Origin: Strigops habroptila
Taxonomy: Eukaryota; Chordata; Aves; Psittaciformes; Psittacidae
Assembly: GCF_004027225.2 (NCBI RefSeq)
Contig: NC_044278.2
Location: 79,682,923-79,746,922 of the forward strand
Direction: 5' to 3'
Length of the DNA stretch: 64,000 bases
A program made the position numbers and the translations under genes. Shown here piece by piece: positions 31,721 through 45,115 of this stretch. Within the stretch, counting starts at the first letter, position 1. Each line of letters opens with the position of its first letter. The notes under the pieces were generated by a model, which was not told the DNA's origin, made no database searches, and saw only the letters and a program-made list of their open reading frames with translations.

Positions 31721-33425
31721 ATATCACCTCAAAATACCGAAAGAAAACCCGAACCACCCTCTTGGAATGGACTGGAAATGAACCGATGACGCTTGTGTGG
31801 TTTGGTGAAGGTTCACCTCTTTCTGTAATCTCTTCCTCACTGTGGAAGGTACTGTGATAACTGCAAAGCCAGGGAGAGATTTTGAAGGGACTGAAATCCC
31901 CTTATGTCTGAGGCTTTCCTTTTTAACACACACCAGACTAATTATTTTAAAGTTCTTGTAAAATTAGAAGACATAGCCCAGTCCTTTAATTAGAATACAC
32001 TGTGAATAGGGGTAGCATATGGAGGGGAATGTTAAGAAGAGGGTGCCAGGGGCAGATCCTAGGAAATCTGTATTCATTTCTGCCTCCTATTTGTTCAGTA
32101 ATCTCTACCATCATAACTAAATCTTGGAGCACTGATGTAGTTCGAGTTGTTGTTGACTCAACGTCAGAATTCAATCACTGGGGGTTTTGCATCAGCCGGG
32201 CTACTTATTTGTCTAATAAATCCGTCATTTTGTAAGAAAATATTTGAGCAGCCGTACTTGACCTCTTGGTATCCACAAGCCACATTTATTTCTACCAGTT
32301 TACAAATGCAAAATGGAGATGATCATCTTAATGCCTCGAGGTGCTGTGTTGATTTCTGATTGGATTTTAGATGGAAATGTCTATTTTAAATACCCCGTGA
32401 TTAAATTGTACATATAATAGAATTCATGCCTCTCAAATAAAATCCTGATTTGCAAATCCCGGTTTTCTTTTAAAAGAAAGATTATTTAAGCATAAATTGT
32501 TTTCGTAAATGGTTTGTTAGCCCCCCGTTGTAAGATATTATTATAGCCAGGCACCTTTTCTCACAGGAAAACTTATTTTGACCCTGAACCATCCGTTTCT
32601 GATTGAAAGGTGTCAGACGAGGGTGGGATGGAAGTATGTCCGTGCGCTGGGGGATTTATTGCCTCTGTTTTCAAGCGCAATTCTTTCTCAAAGGGGACCA
32701 CGCTGCACAAGTTTAATTGGAATGGGGGAATCACTTCCAAGAGGTTGTTGGGTTTTTTTTGCGGGGGAGGAGGGATGGGAAGGGAAGGAATAAGGTCAGT
32801 GTCAGGACAGATTTGGGAGCCTTCCGTCGAGCGGGGGCGGGCCGGCTTGAGCCGCCGACACCGACCCCCGGGAGCCGCGGCGCTCCCCTGCACCGTCGGG
32901 GCTGCCCATCCCCGTCCCCTCCCGGCTGCTCCCCCGCCCCGAGCAGCGTGGGTTCCGCCGGGCTTGACGCCGGCCGCTTGTCCCCCGCCTAGGGAAGACC
33001 AGCGGCCAGTCTGGGGGCGAGTTCTCCGCATCCTCCCCTGCCAGAGGGAAGCTCCGGCTTCAGCTGCTTTTTGCGGGGCTTGTTTCCTTCAGTACTTCCC
33101 CAGCACCTCCCTCTCCCTTTCGCTTTTTTGACTCTTACCCCGGGACTTTTTTCCCCTTGCCGGGGTCTTTCTGTCTCCATGGAAATACAAAGGGCCGCTG
33201 TCAGCCCAGGCGGCGGTCATTATTCCCTCATTAAAGTCGGGTATCGACTCCTTCTCCCAGCACCCACTCACACCGGGACCACGAAGAGCCACGTCGATCG
33301 AGCTGGAGCCCGCCGGCTCTGGGGGAGCTTGCCTGGCAGCATCCCCTGGCAGCCATTCCCTGTGACCTCCCTAAGGACATGCTCGATGCAAGGAAGGGGG
33401 GGGGGGAAAGGGAAATATCTCAGCA
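31721..33425. other. Intergenic DNA with a CpG-rich patch at 32.8-33.1 kb
   Basis: Unique AT-leaning sequence to about 32.75 kb, then a GC- and CpG-rich block (about 32810-33060), then moderate-GC sequence. Open frames of 130-173 codons overlap on both strands of the GC-rich block and match no family I know. Confidence 0.45.
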
Positions 33426-33670
33426 TATTGAAAATATTAATGTTGGCTTGTAGGAATTAATGTAATAGGCTATAGTTATTAACAACTTATAAAGGCTTAA
33501 ATCAATATAAATTAATTTAATTATGATTTCTAATTGCATTATGCATGATCAGTTTGAAACACTACATTAAAGATAATTACAACAGGGTGCTAGTCACTAA
33601 TCGCTTCCCTAATAGCTTAATGAAAAGGAATGCCATGTACTACCTGTGGGGTGGACCCATGAAATCATAT
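33426..33670. promoter_or_regulatory. Candidate conserved non-coding block, homeodomain/POU motif cluster
   Basis: A dense array of ATTA/TAAT cores (GAATTAATGTAATAGG, AATTAATTTAATTATG, AAGATAATTACAAC, CTTAATGAAAAGG) with ATTATGCATGAT, an octamer-like POU site near 33539. It begins just after the last CpG patch and marks the edge of the GC-rich domain. Enhancer status is inferred. Confidence 0.35.
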
Positions 33671-34254
33671 GAATGCTTACTCTTCAATTAAAAAAAAAAA
33701 GAAATTTGTACATTTTCATAGATGTTTTAATCACTTTATTGTAAACACAAAATGGATTTGGACTTTTTATGTGTCCTTGCTTAAATTTTGTTGGTGTTGA
33801 TGGAAGCGCTGAGGTATTGTGAGTCCATCTATTGACGACCTGAAGGAAGACCAACTTTTATGTAAAAGTATCATGCTGTCCTTAGAAGCTAGTGCCAAGA
33901 GGTCACAGTAGATGGAGGTCCTAGCTTAACATAATGGGCTTAACATTTCCATGACATCATCAAGGAATCTGAAAAGGAGTCTAAGGATAATCAGAGTGGT
34001 CATTCAGAGGCAGAGTAAATATTTTATGAGGATATATAGAAGACAGGAAAGAAGGTGGTCAGAAAGGTGAATCTCTACTTCTTCATGCTCTGTGAAGATT
34101 TTTCACTTGGTACCAATTTTGATTGAAAACTTTTGTATTGTTAATACAAAAAAAGGAAGAGCATGACCCTTGGAGAGGTGAATCCTGATTTGTTTTTAGT
34201 GGCAATCTAAATATATTTTATTCCTTGTCACCTCTAAGGGTTACAGATTATTCC

Positions 34255-34305
34255 TCTCTTTATATATTTATATATATTTATATATACTTTTATATATATA
34301 AATAC
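34255..34305. repeat. AT-rich (TATATTTA)n tract
   Basis: Alternating TATATATTTA units over about 50 bp. Confidence 0.85.
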
Positions 34306-36672
34306 ATCCTTACTTGATTCTTCATTCGCCCTACACATTGTCACTTACTCAGGGATCTATTCCTACTTTAATAACAAAAGCTCATTTATGGTTAAAATTA
34401 AAAGCAACCAACATAAATGAACGCTTTGTAAATGGATGGTGTGAGGCAGATTAATTGAAAAGGCTTTGCCTGTGATTAGCTTTATTTTCATATCTTTGCC
34501 TAATAACTGAAGCAGTACTTGCAGCATACATCTTGGTTAGACTCATTATATAATTCACAGTTTTCAGAGAAGTAGTGTGCAATTAGAGAAACTGAAATTT
34601 AAGGAGAACAGTAAAGAACAGCAGCACATAATACCCACATTTGTCACAGCAAGACCTGTTCGAAGAATTTTCCTTCTTTTAAGGCCTGATTGAGACCTAG
34701 AAGCTTTGGGACTCCTGAGGATATCACTGTCTGAATAAAAAGAAGGAGTGAAGGATAGAGCTTAAATGTCACATAAGGAGCATAGCAATTAAGGCAAAGT
34801 TATTAGAAACATACAGATCTCAGTATTGAACCATGGCTGTAGATGACTCTGTGAGTGGAATGGTTTCAGGGATATACAGCTGCTCTTTTTTAAAAAAAGA
34901 TTCCTGTTTAACAGTGCACAGTAGAATAGCTATCTTTTTTTCCCATGTCCTGCAGAAGGAAGGTAGAAGCAGAAATAAGGTTACTTTACATAACAATTCC
35001 TAAGTATTCCAGTAGAGTGGGACAAATTGCAGGATGAGCCTGGTCATTCCCTCTGTTGTTCACAGCTTGAAATTATGTAGCCTCATACTGCCAAGATCCA
35101 GTGACAAGATCTGAAAGCGATTCATGCAAAGGTTTTAAAAAGTGCAGTTACTCCAATCTCAAACTTGCTGTTTTTCTTGAAAGAAATCCTCCACAGAAGC
35201 CCTCGGGTCCTGCAAGAAAAGTTCCGATACTGGAATAGCAATATATATATCTTGAGTCCAACATCTTGAACTAAGGATGGGATGTCAACACAGCTTAAAA
35301 TATCCAGGTGACAAATGCCTTAGAAATTCCAGTGGGGACACACTCTCTTGGCTCCTATGTCTCTTCAGCTACGGTAATTTCCAGCTGCTGTGACTTTCCT
35401 GCTATGTTGGTCCATTATCACATCTTGACCTCTGCTCTAAACGAAATGATTTCCACGACTATTGTTCAATCTCTTGTCAGGAGTGAGGAGTCCCCCAGCA
35501 TGACTCTTCCATAGCCAAAGAGCTTACAAGGAGAAAAATAGTCCACTGGATTTCATAGATGGGCTCAAGGACTGAAGCCTGTATGTAAACTCATCTTGTG
35601 ATACACTTTAATTTTCTCTTCCATGAATAAATATTGCACCGGCCGAAGTTTTTCATCCTGCATTAGAGCTGGGGAAGTCTTATCTACAAACAGGTGCAAC
35701 TGGGGTATTACCTAATGCAACTGCTTTTGAGAATATTGATTTTGCTTTTGTTTTTTTAAGTCTGCACAAAGAAAACCCTTGCTTGTGCAGGGGACCCTTG
35801 GTTATAAAAGCCTCACCTATACACTGTTTGAGTGGTTAGACTGAGAACCACATGGAGTCTCTGTTTTATGCTGTTCTTTTGTATAGCAATTGATTTCAGA
35901 TAGCACTGTGGACCAAGGATGGTTCACATGAGTGCTGTTTATGTATGCCAGGGAAAGGAATGAAAAGAGTTACTTGAGACACTGTGACAACTGAAGCGTA
36001 TAGCTTTGTAGCTACAGAGCTATCTCACACTCCTCTCTCTAAGCTAAATCTAGTAGTTAATAAAACAAAGCGCATCATAATTCAAACCCATGTTTCCATC
36101 CTTTTGGGGGAGCATCTGAATGATAAGCATGTTTGCAATTGTAGCAATTCACCAGAGCCTTAGGATCCATTTTTATAAATTTTGCCCAAGCTTTTTGATG
36201 AATATAAAACTGATTTTCCTTCTCATCTAAAATTAAATGGAAGAAAAATTTTGATTCATTTAAACAGTTTACTAAAAAAAAAAAAAATTACATTTGGTGT
36301 CCAACATCTGAAGGCTTCTTCTTGTCTGACTGACTGATTTTTTGGGCAATCCATTGACAGCTGGAGGCAAATATGTTAACAGAAACTTTAATCAAGTCTT
36401 TGGGTTTTAAAGCTTCACAACTAAACCTGGCAGCTCTGATTTTCAGTGATAGAACTAAGCACATTTTGATCAGCGGCTACTTTTGTGGTATGCGGGTAGG
36501 ATAACTGTGTCTGCCCAGGTTGTCGGCATAATCTTGGTAATGAGCTGCCATGCTCAGTGTGGATATGTTGGGTTGCAATGATGTATTTTTTAAAAATTTA
36601 AACTGCTCAAAGACTGTGCCACAATATCAGCTAACTGGACATTCTTTGAAAATGCACAGAGTTGTGCTAGAG

Positions 36673-36696
36673 AAGTGTCCTGGTTTCAGGACACTT
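36673..36696. repeat. Perfect 10-bp inverted repeat with a 4-nt loop
   Basis: AAGTGTCCTG, loop GTTT, CAGGACACTT. The stem is perfect. No associated gene is apparent. Confidence 0.85.
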
Positions 36697-38500
36697 AAAC
36701 CATGACAAGAAGTTTTAAAGTAATATGAGTCAAGGGAAGGACTTTTCAGCATCCATGGGAGACTAAAGAGGATGATGCTCTTAACATGTAATTAAATATT
36801 AATAATGGGTAAAGGTTGGACTTATTTTTATTCTCTAAAACATTGTTAATAGGTCTCAGTCTGGCATCGAAAGCATTAGGCACATTGCTCTGCATCTCAC
36901 CTTTTTAACCCTGTTTGCATGTTTAAGTAAACACATCTTAAAGTCTTTTGTGCCTGTGATTGGTGACAAAAACAATCTGTATGTTAAATCAGTGCCAGGC
37001 TCGGGAGAAGAGCATATTCTGGTTCAAATTCATCCCATTGCAAACTGATTAAATCATGATAGCCACCAACTATTCTGTCGGCTACTGAACTGTGTATGGT
37101 TTGGTTGTCCAAAACAGAGGACAAGACTGTGGAGCTTATACTTATCCACAAAAAAATTGTAGAAACATTAAAAAAATAAATTGGATTAGGAAACAGATGA
37201 ATATAATGACCTTCCTTACTCTCAATCATATGCTGCCAGCTAAGCGTTTGAGTCTGAAAAATTGCACTAATGAAGCTATTTGAAGGCTTTTGTGGACAAC
37301 TGCTTCCTCTTTGAAGATTAAATGAATGATGTTGATGTGATTAATCTTAGTACAGGGAGTGATGCAGCAGCCAGAAAATACCTTGGTGATTTTCATAATT
37401 AAACTGAATCAACATTTCAAAGAAATGCCAGTGTTATCACTTGTATATTAGAATTACATTCATTAGACAGAAGAAACAAATAATTTGAGCAAACAAGATT
37501 TTCCTTTTGGTGTACTGAGACTTCTGTCATGTCTCAGAATATCTTACTATAAAACATCATTACTGTTTAATTTTATCCTTGCTTTTTCAGTTACTTGTTT
37601 TCTGTTTATTTTTTCTTAACCATCCTAATGATTCATCGTTATAGGCTTCCTGATTACTTCTTTCAGTATTAAATAGCCTTTCCCAGTTTTCTAGTTAAAA
37701 TTGCCTGCCCAGTATAGGATTTCAAATCATTGTCACTGAAAAAAGATGTGAATAGTTGCTGGTTTATGTGACGACAGCCTCTGCGTAAGACTGAGAATAC
37801 AAATAGTAGTTCAGAACACAAACAGTAGTTCACAGTAGCCTGTGGAAATATCTGTTTGGATCAGATTCTGCATGTTTAACTCATTCCCTGAGAGTCTTAC
37901 AGATTTTGGTAGGAGTACCCAAAATGATAGTCTTTAGCATCTGCTCAAGAGGCAGAATCTGGATTCGCATAACTGAGCAATGCTAAGTGGTCTTTAATGG
38001 TGCATATTTAAAATATTTGAATAATATATGTACACTATTTTGTAACATAAGGAACTCAAAGCATTAAATATGTTTCCTGACATACATTCTTGAACACGTA
38101 GATGAACACCCATATGAAGGTGTATACGCATGGACAGTAAACTTGTCAATTTACCAAGCAGTTTAGGTGGGGTAAAAACAATGAACATCACAAAAACACA
38201 GTCAGCTGCTTCTTTAATGCAAATGAAAGTGAAGTGTAAGGTTAGTGATTGTTGCATCAAGACAAATTCACAGTATTACTCTTTCTATCACCACTTCAGA
38301 TTATTTGAAAGGTTTCTCTGTGACTTTTGGTAATCCTGGTGTTTACAGTGCAGTTCTAGTTATTGCACAATCTTTCCTTTCACACCTGCTTAATAGAAAA
38401 AAAAAAAAGAAATTACTTCTTTACGTAGTGGATAAAAAAACCTAGCTTTTCACCTTGAGGACCTCAATTTTAGTTTGTTCCATAATCTGAAGTGGAATGA

Positions 38501-38552
38501 GCTTGGTGGTCTCTACACAATCTCTAATGGGCAATAATCAACACCACCAAGC
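38501..38552. repeat. 10-bp inverted repeat with a 32-bp spacer
   Basis: GCTTGGTGGT at 38501-38510 pairs perfectly with ACCACCAAGC at 38543-38552. Confidence 0.7.
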
Positions 38553-41500
38553 AGAAGTGCTGGTTTTCCTCCATATTCAGTTTAAAAACAGCACACGGAC
38601 TTGGAATGCCCACTGATCCCAAGGAAAAGGTTTCTGTGATACTATCTAGATGTGATAAAAAGAAAACATCCCCCTCATCTTGTCTGACCTTCAGTTCTTT
38701 CATCTAACTTTATATTTCTGCATAGCTTACTCCACTGACCTCAGTTTATTCTTCCTACCCCACCTCTCACTTCCTTATAGAGGGAACATTGTATTTGCTG
38801 TCATTCCATATACCCTTTTGTCTATATCTTGCACTGTTCTTCTTTATCTTGTGTCCCTTAGGTTGGGCCCTACTCTGTACAGTGTTTTGTATATGACTCA
38901 GTAAGTGTTTCTTACAATCAGAATAAATGTGATCACCACCACTACTCAGGTATCTGCAGGGGGGAGACCCTGCATGGTACATGCTGTACATGCTGCAAGG
39001 TACATGCTGTAATTAATGGCCCAAATATGAATCCAATGGAATTCATGTGTTGACTGATTTCATATGCACATCTGTCATGCTTGTTGGCAGCTCCTCATTT
39101 ATCAGTCAGTACAAAGTGAACCTTGTGACCAAAGAAAATGGTCAATGAGCTGTATGTTCATCTCATCTACCTTTAATCATAAAAAGACAAATTGCCTAGT
39201 CTAAGCTAACAGTTAGACTTCTGCTATTGTTCATGAATACAGAGGTAGGCATTTCTGAATGGAGATCTATTTCATCTGAAGGCAGCTGACTGTGATGGCC
39301 AAGCTGAATAGCTCTCTGGAGGTGCCTATCCTTTCCACTGGCTTAGGCACAGAGAGAAAGCCTCAGCTTGGTAACCAGCCTTGGAGAGCCATACATCCTC
39401 ACCTCATCCTTTGTGGCCCAGGTCTACTGGGCTTTCAGGTACATCTCAAAAGAGCTCAGGAATATAGGGATTGTGTTCATTCAGGAATTTGTTTTGGCTG
39501 CAGATGTGAACATGAGAATGACTTTATAGGAACAACAGTAAATTGGTAGGTGGGGCTTGATGTTCTAGAAGTTTTTGTTTCCTTATCAGAGATCCAGCTT
39601 AACTTCTTTGCCTTGAGGGGGAGGTGAAAGAGAAGAAGAGAGAAAAGTTGGATAAAAAGAGGAAGTGTATGGTTTCCCCTGCAGTCAATAGCAAAATGTA
39701 TTTTGTAAGATTATATTTTTAGCTGTTTTTTAATTTTTGTTACTTACATCTGCTCTTAAAAATTACTCCAGTTGGCATCCCTCGTGTTGTTTCTCTATTA
39801 TTTTAAACAAGCCTCTCTTCCCTTTCTCTCCCCTTTCTCACTTCAGGACTTGACTTAAGGGTCCATGAACCCCAGCAGAAGGCCTTGGTAAGGTCAGGGG
39901 CCAAATGTTATGTACTGTGTGCACTGCCAATGTGAGGACACTGGTCCTGGTCAGAATGATGCTGTACTATTGGGTCGGAGAGTTAGAGGTGATTTCCTGG
40001 CATGGATGTTTTTAGAAAAGTAAAAGTAGCTGAGATCGTTAGCCACAATAGGCAGCTTTCACAGAAAGGTAGTGAGGAAGCAAGAATAGCCAGTGGCTGT
40101 GAAGGCAGTATTACTTCTCCAAAATCATGCTACATTAGCTACATGGATATCATAAATTAATTTTGTGTAGATATAATGGTATCTTCCTTTGGGCCGGAAC
40201 AATTAGTTAGGGTGGGATTCCCTTCAACTGACTTAGGACATTAAAAAAGTAGGCATTGAACTTGACCTGGCTGTTCAAGGTGTCTTTGGAGTCAGTGTAA
40301 AGAGATAAACATTTCATGGCAATTCAGTCCACCTCTGAACAAGTACCTCATGTAGGATAGATGAATCACTCCTTGGAGGTATCTATTTCTCTTCTTTTTT
40401 AGAGGGTTACAGCAAGGGAGAATTAATCCTTTCCCTCCTGTAAAATACTCATGTAATTTACATGATCATCTGACCATAAAAAAATGCAGGCAGGAGTATA
40501 TTGTACAACACATACCATACTCTACACATATACCAATACACATACGTGTGTATTCATGTGGCTCCAGGAGCCAGAAGCAGTAGAGAGTCTTGAACGGGTT
40601 CGTTTGGCAGAGGAACAATATCAAAACAGCTTCAGTGGAGAAAATTTAAAGGCAATGTTTGCTTTCTCTGTTGGAGAAGATATCTAGTTTAGTATTCCTG
40701 TTAGAAGCTGGAAGCCCTACATCTTCAGACTTGAGCAGCAGAGAAATTGGAGAGGGTGGAAGTTATAGGTGAACATTTATTAACCCCCAACAGACTGCTG
40801 TTGTAAACAAGAATTGTAATGACTACTGGTTGAATTGTACTATTTGTGAAAAATATTTAATATGTGTGGATAGCAAGGACATTGAGAGTTTTAACAACAA
40901 AACCAACAAAAATATCTTCAGAAACAAACACTTTAAAAAGGAACTGAAGTTTCAGAACAAGGACATGTTCCTAGTTATCGCAGTATTTATAAACACCATG
41001 CTATTAAAAAGAAGGAAAGGAGTAATAAGGTATATCTTTTATCTTATTTTGCCCATATAATTTACATTCATATTAAATGAGAAAGATACAACATATAAAC
41101 CTTAACTTTGAACTATATATTGTTAAAGTTCTTTTATGCATCACTTTTATGTATAACATAATTTTTTATTTCTACCTATTTTGAAAAGTATAAGGAAATA
41201 ATATAACTAGAAAGATATTATTTTATAACCACTTTGTGGTAAAATATTTATAGTAGTTGTTTATCCATAATAACATTGTATATTTAACACAAAGATGGAA
41301 AAACGTACATCATTGTTGGCTTAAGGTGAAACTATGTGTTTTTATTTACATTTTAGTTTACATTTCAGTATTAATACTTAATGAGTATACAGATGATTTT
41401 GTTTCCCTTTCTAAAGCGCTTTCTAGGATAGTTATATTTCAAAATGACTGAAGAACTAGATTTTAAATGTTTAGCTGTAAAATCATTCATAATGAAATAC

Positions 41501-41750
41501 AGATGGCTTTATTTTTTATAAGAACGATCCTTCCTCAGTCAATCTAAGTAGTACTGCTAAAAATTTCACTACTCCAGGTCTTCAAAAACCTCTCACAAAC
41601 AGTGACGTGGAAGTCTCAGACAAAATAGTGACAGGTGATTCTGTCATTGGATCAGGAGACTCAAAGAGCTTGGTTACTTTTCTTACAGAGGTGCCAAGTG
41701 ACATTAGAGAGGTGTAAGGCAACCAAGATACCTATTTTGTGTGTTGGACT

Positions 41751-44700
41751 GGCAGATACAAAACAGAACCTATATACTTGACTTACCAAATTACACCTGA
41801 AGCTAGGCATGGTATCTTGCGATATCTGGAATGGTACTAGGCACTATATTTAGGAAAAGGAGTCCCTTACTGATCTATTTTAGACATTGATGACTTGCAT
41901 GCTTGAAGTTCTACAGTGACTGGCCTAGTCATGTGCATTTAAGCTGTAGAACTGAAGTTAGGTGAGCTGAATTTTACCTTTCAGACCCAATACCAAAACC
42001 TAACTAAATTAAGATTTGGGATCATAAACAGATAGATCTCCAGCTCCAAAGCCAACAGTTTATTAATGTCATACCATCTAAACAGGGATGCTCATTGGCT
42101 TACAGATGTTACGTATGCCTGTTAAAACACAATTGGAGTTGATCCTGGTGTTTTCTCTAAGAAAGCCTTATCATGAGAATAATTGTTCAAGATTTGGGTT
42201 CAGGACCTGCTGCAGCTTGAAGGGTGAACCTCATCTGGTGACTTGTCTTCAAGTGCTACCTCAGACACTTTAGTTTATGCAAGACGAGGGCTCTTGAATA
42301 TGACACAGATCCAAAGTGACACCCATGTCTCATGTAGAGATCATATCCATGATCAACATTCACTTAGACAACTACCTTACTGGTATACACATACATACAG
42401 ACTCCTAAATTTACTTTGCTTGAGTCTGGTGTTGAATATTTTGCTCAAGGTTTCATTCAGTTATCCACTCATAAGCCCCTAGTTCTATTTCAAATACCCT
42501 AGGTTTGTCTGTGGAACTGGTGAACATGAGACAGGATCTGAGACCTTCATTGCTCTGGAATGTCAGCTAAAGGGCAGCTGGAGGGCCACCCTGCACTATC
42601 TCATAGAGCTTTAGGTGCTTACGTATGTGCAACTAGATTAAGCTCCTAACATGAATGACTAAACTTCAGACGGAGGCAGTGATAAAGCTATATTCTGTGG
42701 CTAATATTATATAACAGCTATCTTTAAGCAACTCTGCTCCCAGCAGGTAAACTCTCTCGACTGCTTTTTGATGCCTCTCTCTCTCCACTAATCAATTAGG
42801 AAGCCTAAGCACCCAATTTAGGCAGGCTGTGACTGCCTAATTAATGTCCTTAATTTTCCTAACTACTAAAAGGGAATTAGGAGATGATATACTTCCTTGA
42901 GTCTGTGCCCAAGCAGCCAGTGTTTCATTATTAAAATTATCCAAGAGTCTAAAATCTGCTTCTGGACAATCTGATAATTGCTTAAATTCTGATCTGCTAG
43001 ATGTGTAATACATGCCTTTGCAATCTTTGGATTTTAAGTTATTTTCTCAACACATTTATTATATATGCAATATGCTAGGAATAGGTTTAACTCCTGATAT
43101 ACCTTGCAGAGTTCTGTGGCTCTGCAGATGAATGGGGGATGCCAAGTCCTTCAGGATTTGTTGTATGAAAGTAGAATGGAGCATATGCTTTAAGTTAAGT
43201 CTGAACTTGTTTTCATTTAAAACAGAAAATTAGGATTCAATTCATTCTATTTTGTTAGGGATTTGAAACTGTGCCTCTTACCAAAATGTTCTAAGCATCA
43301 GCCTAGTAGATTTTCTGGGGTTGGCTGCTCACAGCCTCTCCTTGCAAGATGTGATGTTCCACTTCACAGAGAGTGATTAAATATTCATTAAGCTAGTGAA
43401 AGAACAAGCTTCTCAGAAGACAGAAGGAGTCTGGTGCTTAAGGCAGTCACCTGGGAAAAAGGGAGATCTGGATTCCAGTCACTGCTGTAATGATTACTTA
43501 GTATTAAATACATACACTGGTTCACGAACTGGAACCCAACTTCTTCTTTCTTGGGGAGGGGGAGGGGTGTTGACTACCAAGTACTTCTCACTTTCTGTCT
43601 CTTAAGTGATTACTTAATTATCCAGGAAAGCTCTGGCTGGGAAGAACGAGCACTCCTCTGGGAGGTGGGAGATTGTAGTTCCATGTGGCAAAGAAAACAA
43701 GATGTGCATTTCACAGACCCTTTATTATTCAAAAGCTACAAAAGGAAACTCCTTTCATTAGGAAGCAAAATGTAATCTGGGGCTTTAGAACCATGAATCT
43801 CACCCAGAAGAAGAGATCTCCTTTAATCCAAAAATAAGTTGCAGGATAAGGAGAAGGTTTAAGGCATATACTTAATTTCAGCATTTCCTGAAGTGCTTCT
43901 TTGCTCAGCATGTCTTTGTGGATTCTACCTTTCCTGTACAATATGCAAGGAAACAGACATCTAACTCAGAACTGCAGATTCTGCTTCAAAAGTACAGCTT
44001 TTGGGTAGATGCTGTGACATTTAACTAAAATGCCTTGCAGATCTGTCCTTTCAGGTAAAATTCTCAAAGACATTTTGTGTTGCTTCCGCAACTCCTCTTG
44101 AGTCCAGGGTAGATTTTACCTTGGATTTAAGAAGAGGCAGAACTATACCTGAGGAGATGTCTTTTATACCCCACTTTCCCATGCAGTTTCAAAAGGAGAA
44201 ATACTAGAGTATATAGTCTGTTAAATAAATCTTTCCAAGAGCATTCTTGATACAAAGCGGGGGGATTTCTTTTTATATATATGTGTATATATATATATAC
44301 TTTTTTAAACATGTATGTTTCTATGCTGCAAATACAAAATTACAGACATTGGTGCAAATAATTTGAACTTCTAGTATGCCTCATGGAGATGTGTGGCTCT
44401 GATTCAGCAGTGGATGACCTAGGAATTTACAGGGGTTTGCTACATGGGGTGAATCTGAGCATATGCAATCAGTTAAGTCAATGAACTTGCTGACGCAGGA
44501 CCTGAATTACCTGTATCTGCTCAAAAAAAGACCTGCTGGATGTTGAAAACCTCTGGCATTAGTCAGTGAGAGGAAGAAAAGCAAAATTAATGCTGACTTG
44601 CTTACAGAACACATTGAAAAAAGAATTTTAAAAGACCATCCAGAAATATCTATTCAATGCCACAATATGGGCTAGAACTGGAAAGAACTTTTACCTGGAA

Positions 44701-44821
44701 AGATGAGTAACTTTTTTCTTGCCTCAGAAAGAAGCTGGAAGAAGTGATTCAGGAAAAAGAAGGGACTAGATATATTTTTGTATGAAGATAAAGTAGACAT
44801 GAAACACCTTCTTTTTCATGC
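41751..44821. other. AT-rich intergenic DNA with possible old repeat remnants
   Basis: No gene recognised. Clustered CCTAA/TTAGG motifs at 42786-42884 and a motif pair at 43437-43482 and 43646-43690 suggest decayed interspersed repeats that I cannot name. An alternating AT/GT tract lies at about 44274-44301. Confidence 0.4.
43437..43690. repeat. Two diverged copies of a GGGAGAT(C/T)-containing motif, possible old SINE or DNA transposon remnant
   Basis: At 43437-43482 the sequence includes GCAGTCACCTGGGA, then GGGAGATCTGGATTCCAGTC. At 43646-43690 a related copy includes GAGCACTCCTCTGGGAGG and TGGGAGATTGTAGTTCC. I recall similar wording in old sauropsid repeats, but the family is uncertain. 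Confidence 0.35.
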
Positions 44822-44933
44822 TTTGTTTTTTCATTTCTTTCTTTTTCTCTTTCTTTGTTTCTTTCTTTTTCTCTTTTTCTCTTCTCTTCTCTTTTTCTCT
44901 TTCTTTCTTATGATCTTTCTTTCTCTTTCTTTC

Positions 44934-44980
<47 letters not shown>

Positions 44981-45115
44981 CTCTCTCTCTCTCTCTCTCT
45001 TTTTCTCTTTCCTTCTTACTGTTAATTCTTTACTGTCGCCTTTTCTCTTTGACTCTTTCCCTCTTTCCCTTCTTCTCTCTTTTCTTCCTTCCTGTACTCT
45101 TTTCCCTCTATCCAA
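44822..45115. repeat. Polypyrimidine (CTTT/CT) tract
   Basis: About 290 bp are nearly all C and T on the + strand, including a pure (CTTT)n core (about 44934-44979) and a (CT)n run (about 44980-45000). This is the opposite strand polarity to the tracts around POU4F1. Open frames here are repeat artefacts. Confidence 0.9.

Larger units (their letters stand above)
33671..41750. other. AT-rich gene desert, part 1
   Basis: No exon, known repeat family or RNA gene could be recognised. Simple-sequence pieces include an AT-rich tract at 34255-34305 and short A runs (for example about 36273-36287 and 38397-38408). A 24-bp hairpin (36673-36696), an inverted repeat (38501-38552) and a small direct repeat of GGTACATGCTGTA (about 38978-39011) are noted. 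Confidence 0.55.
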
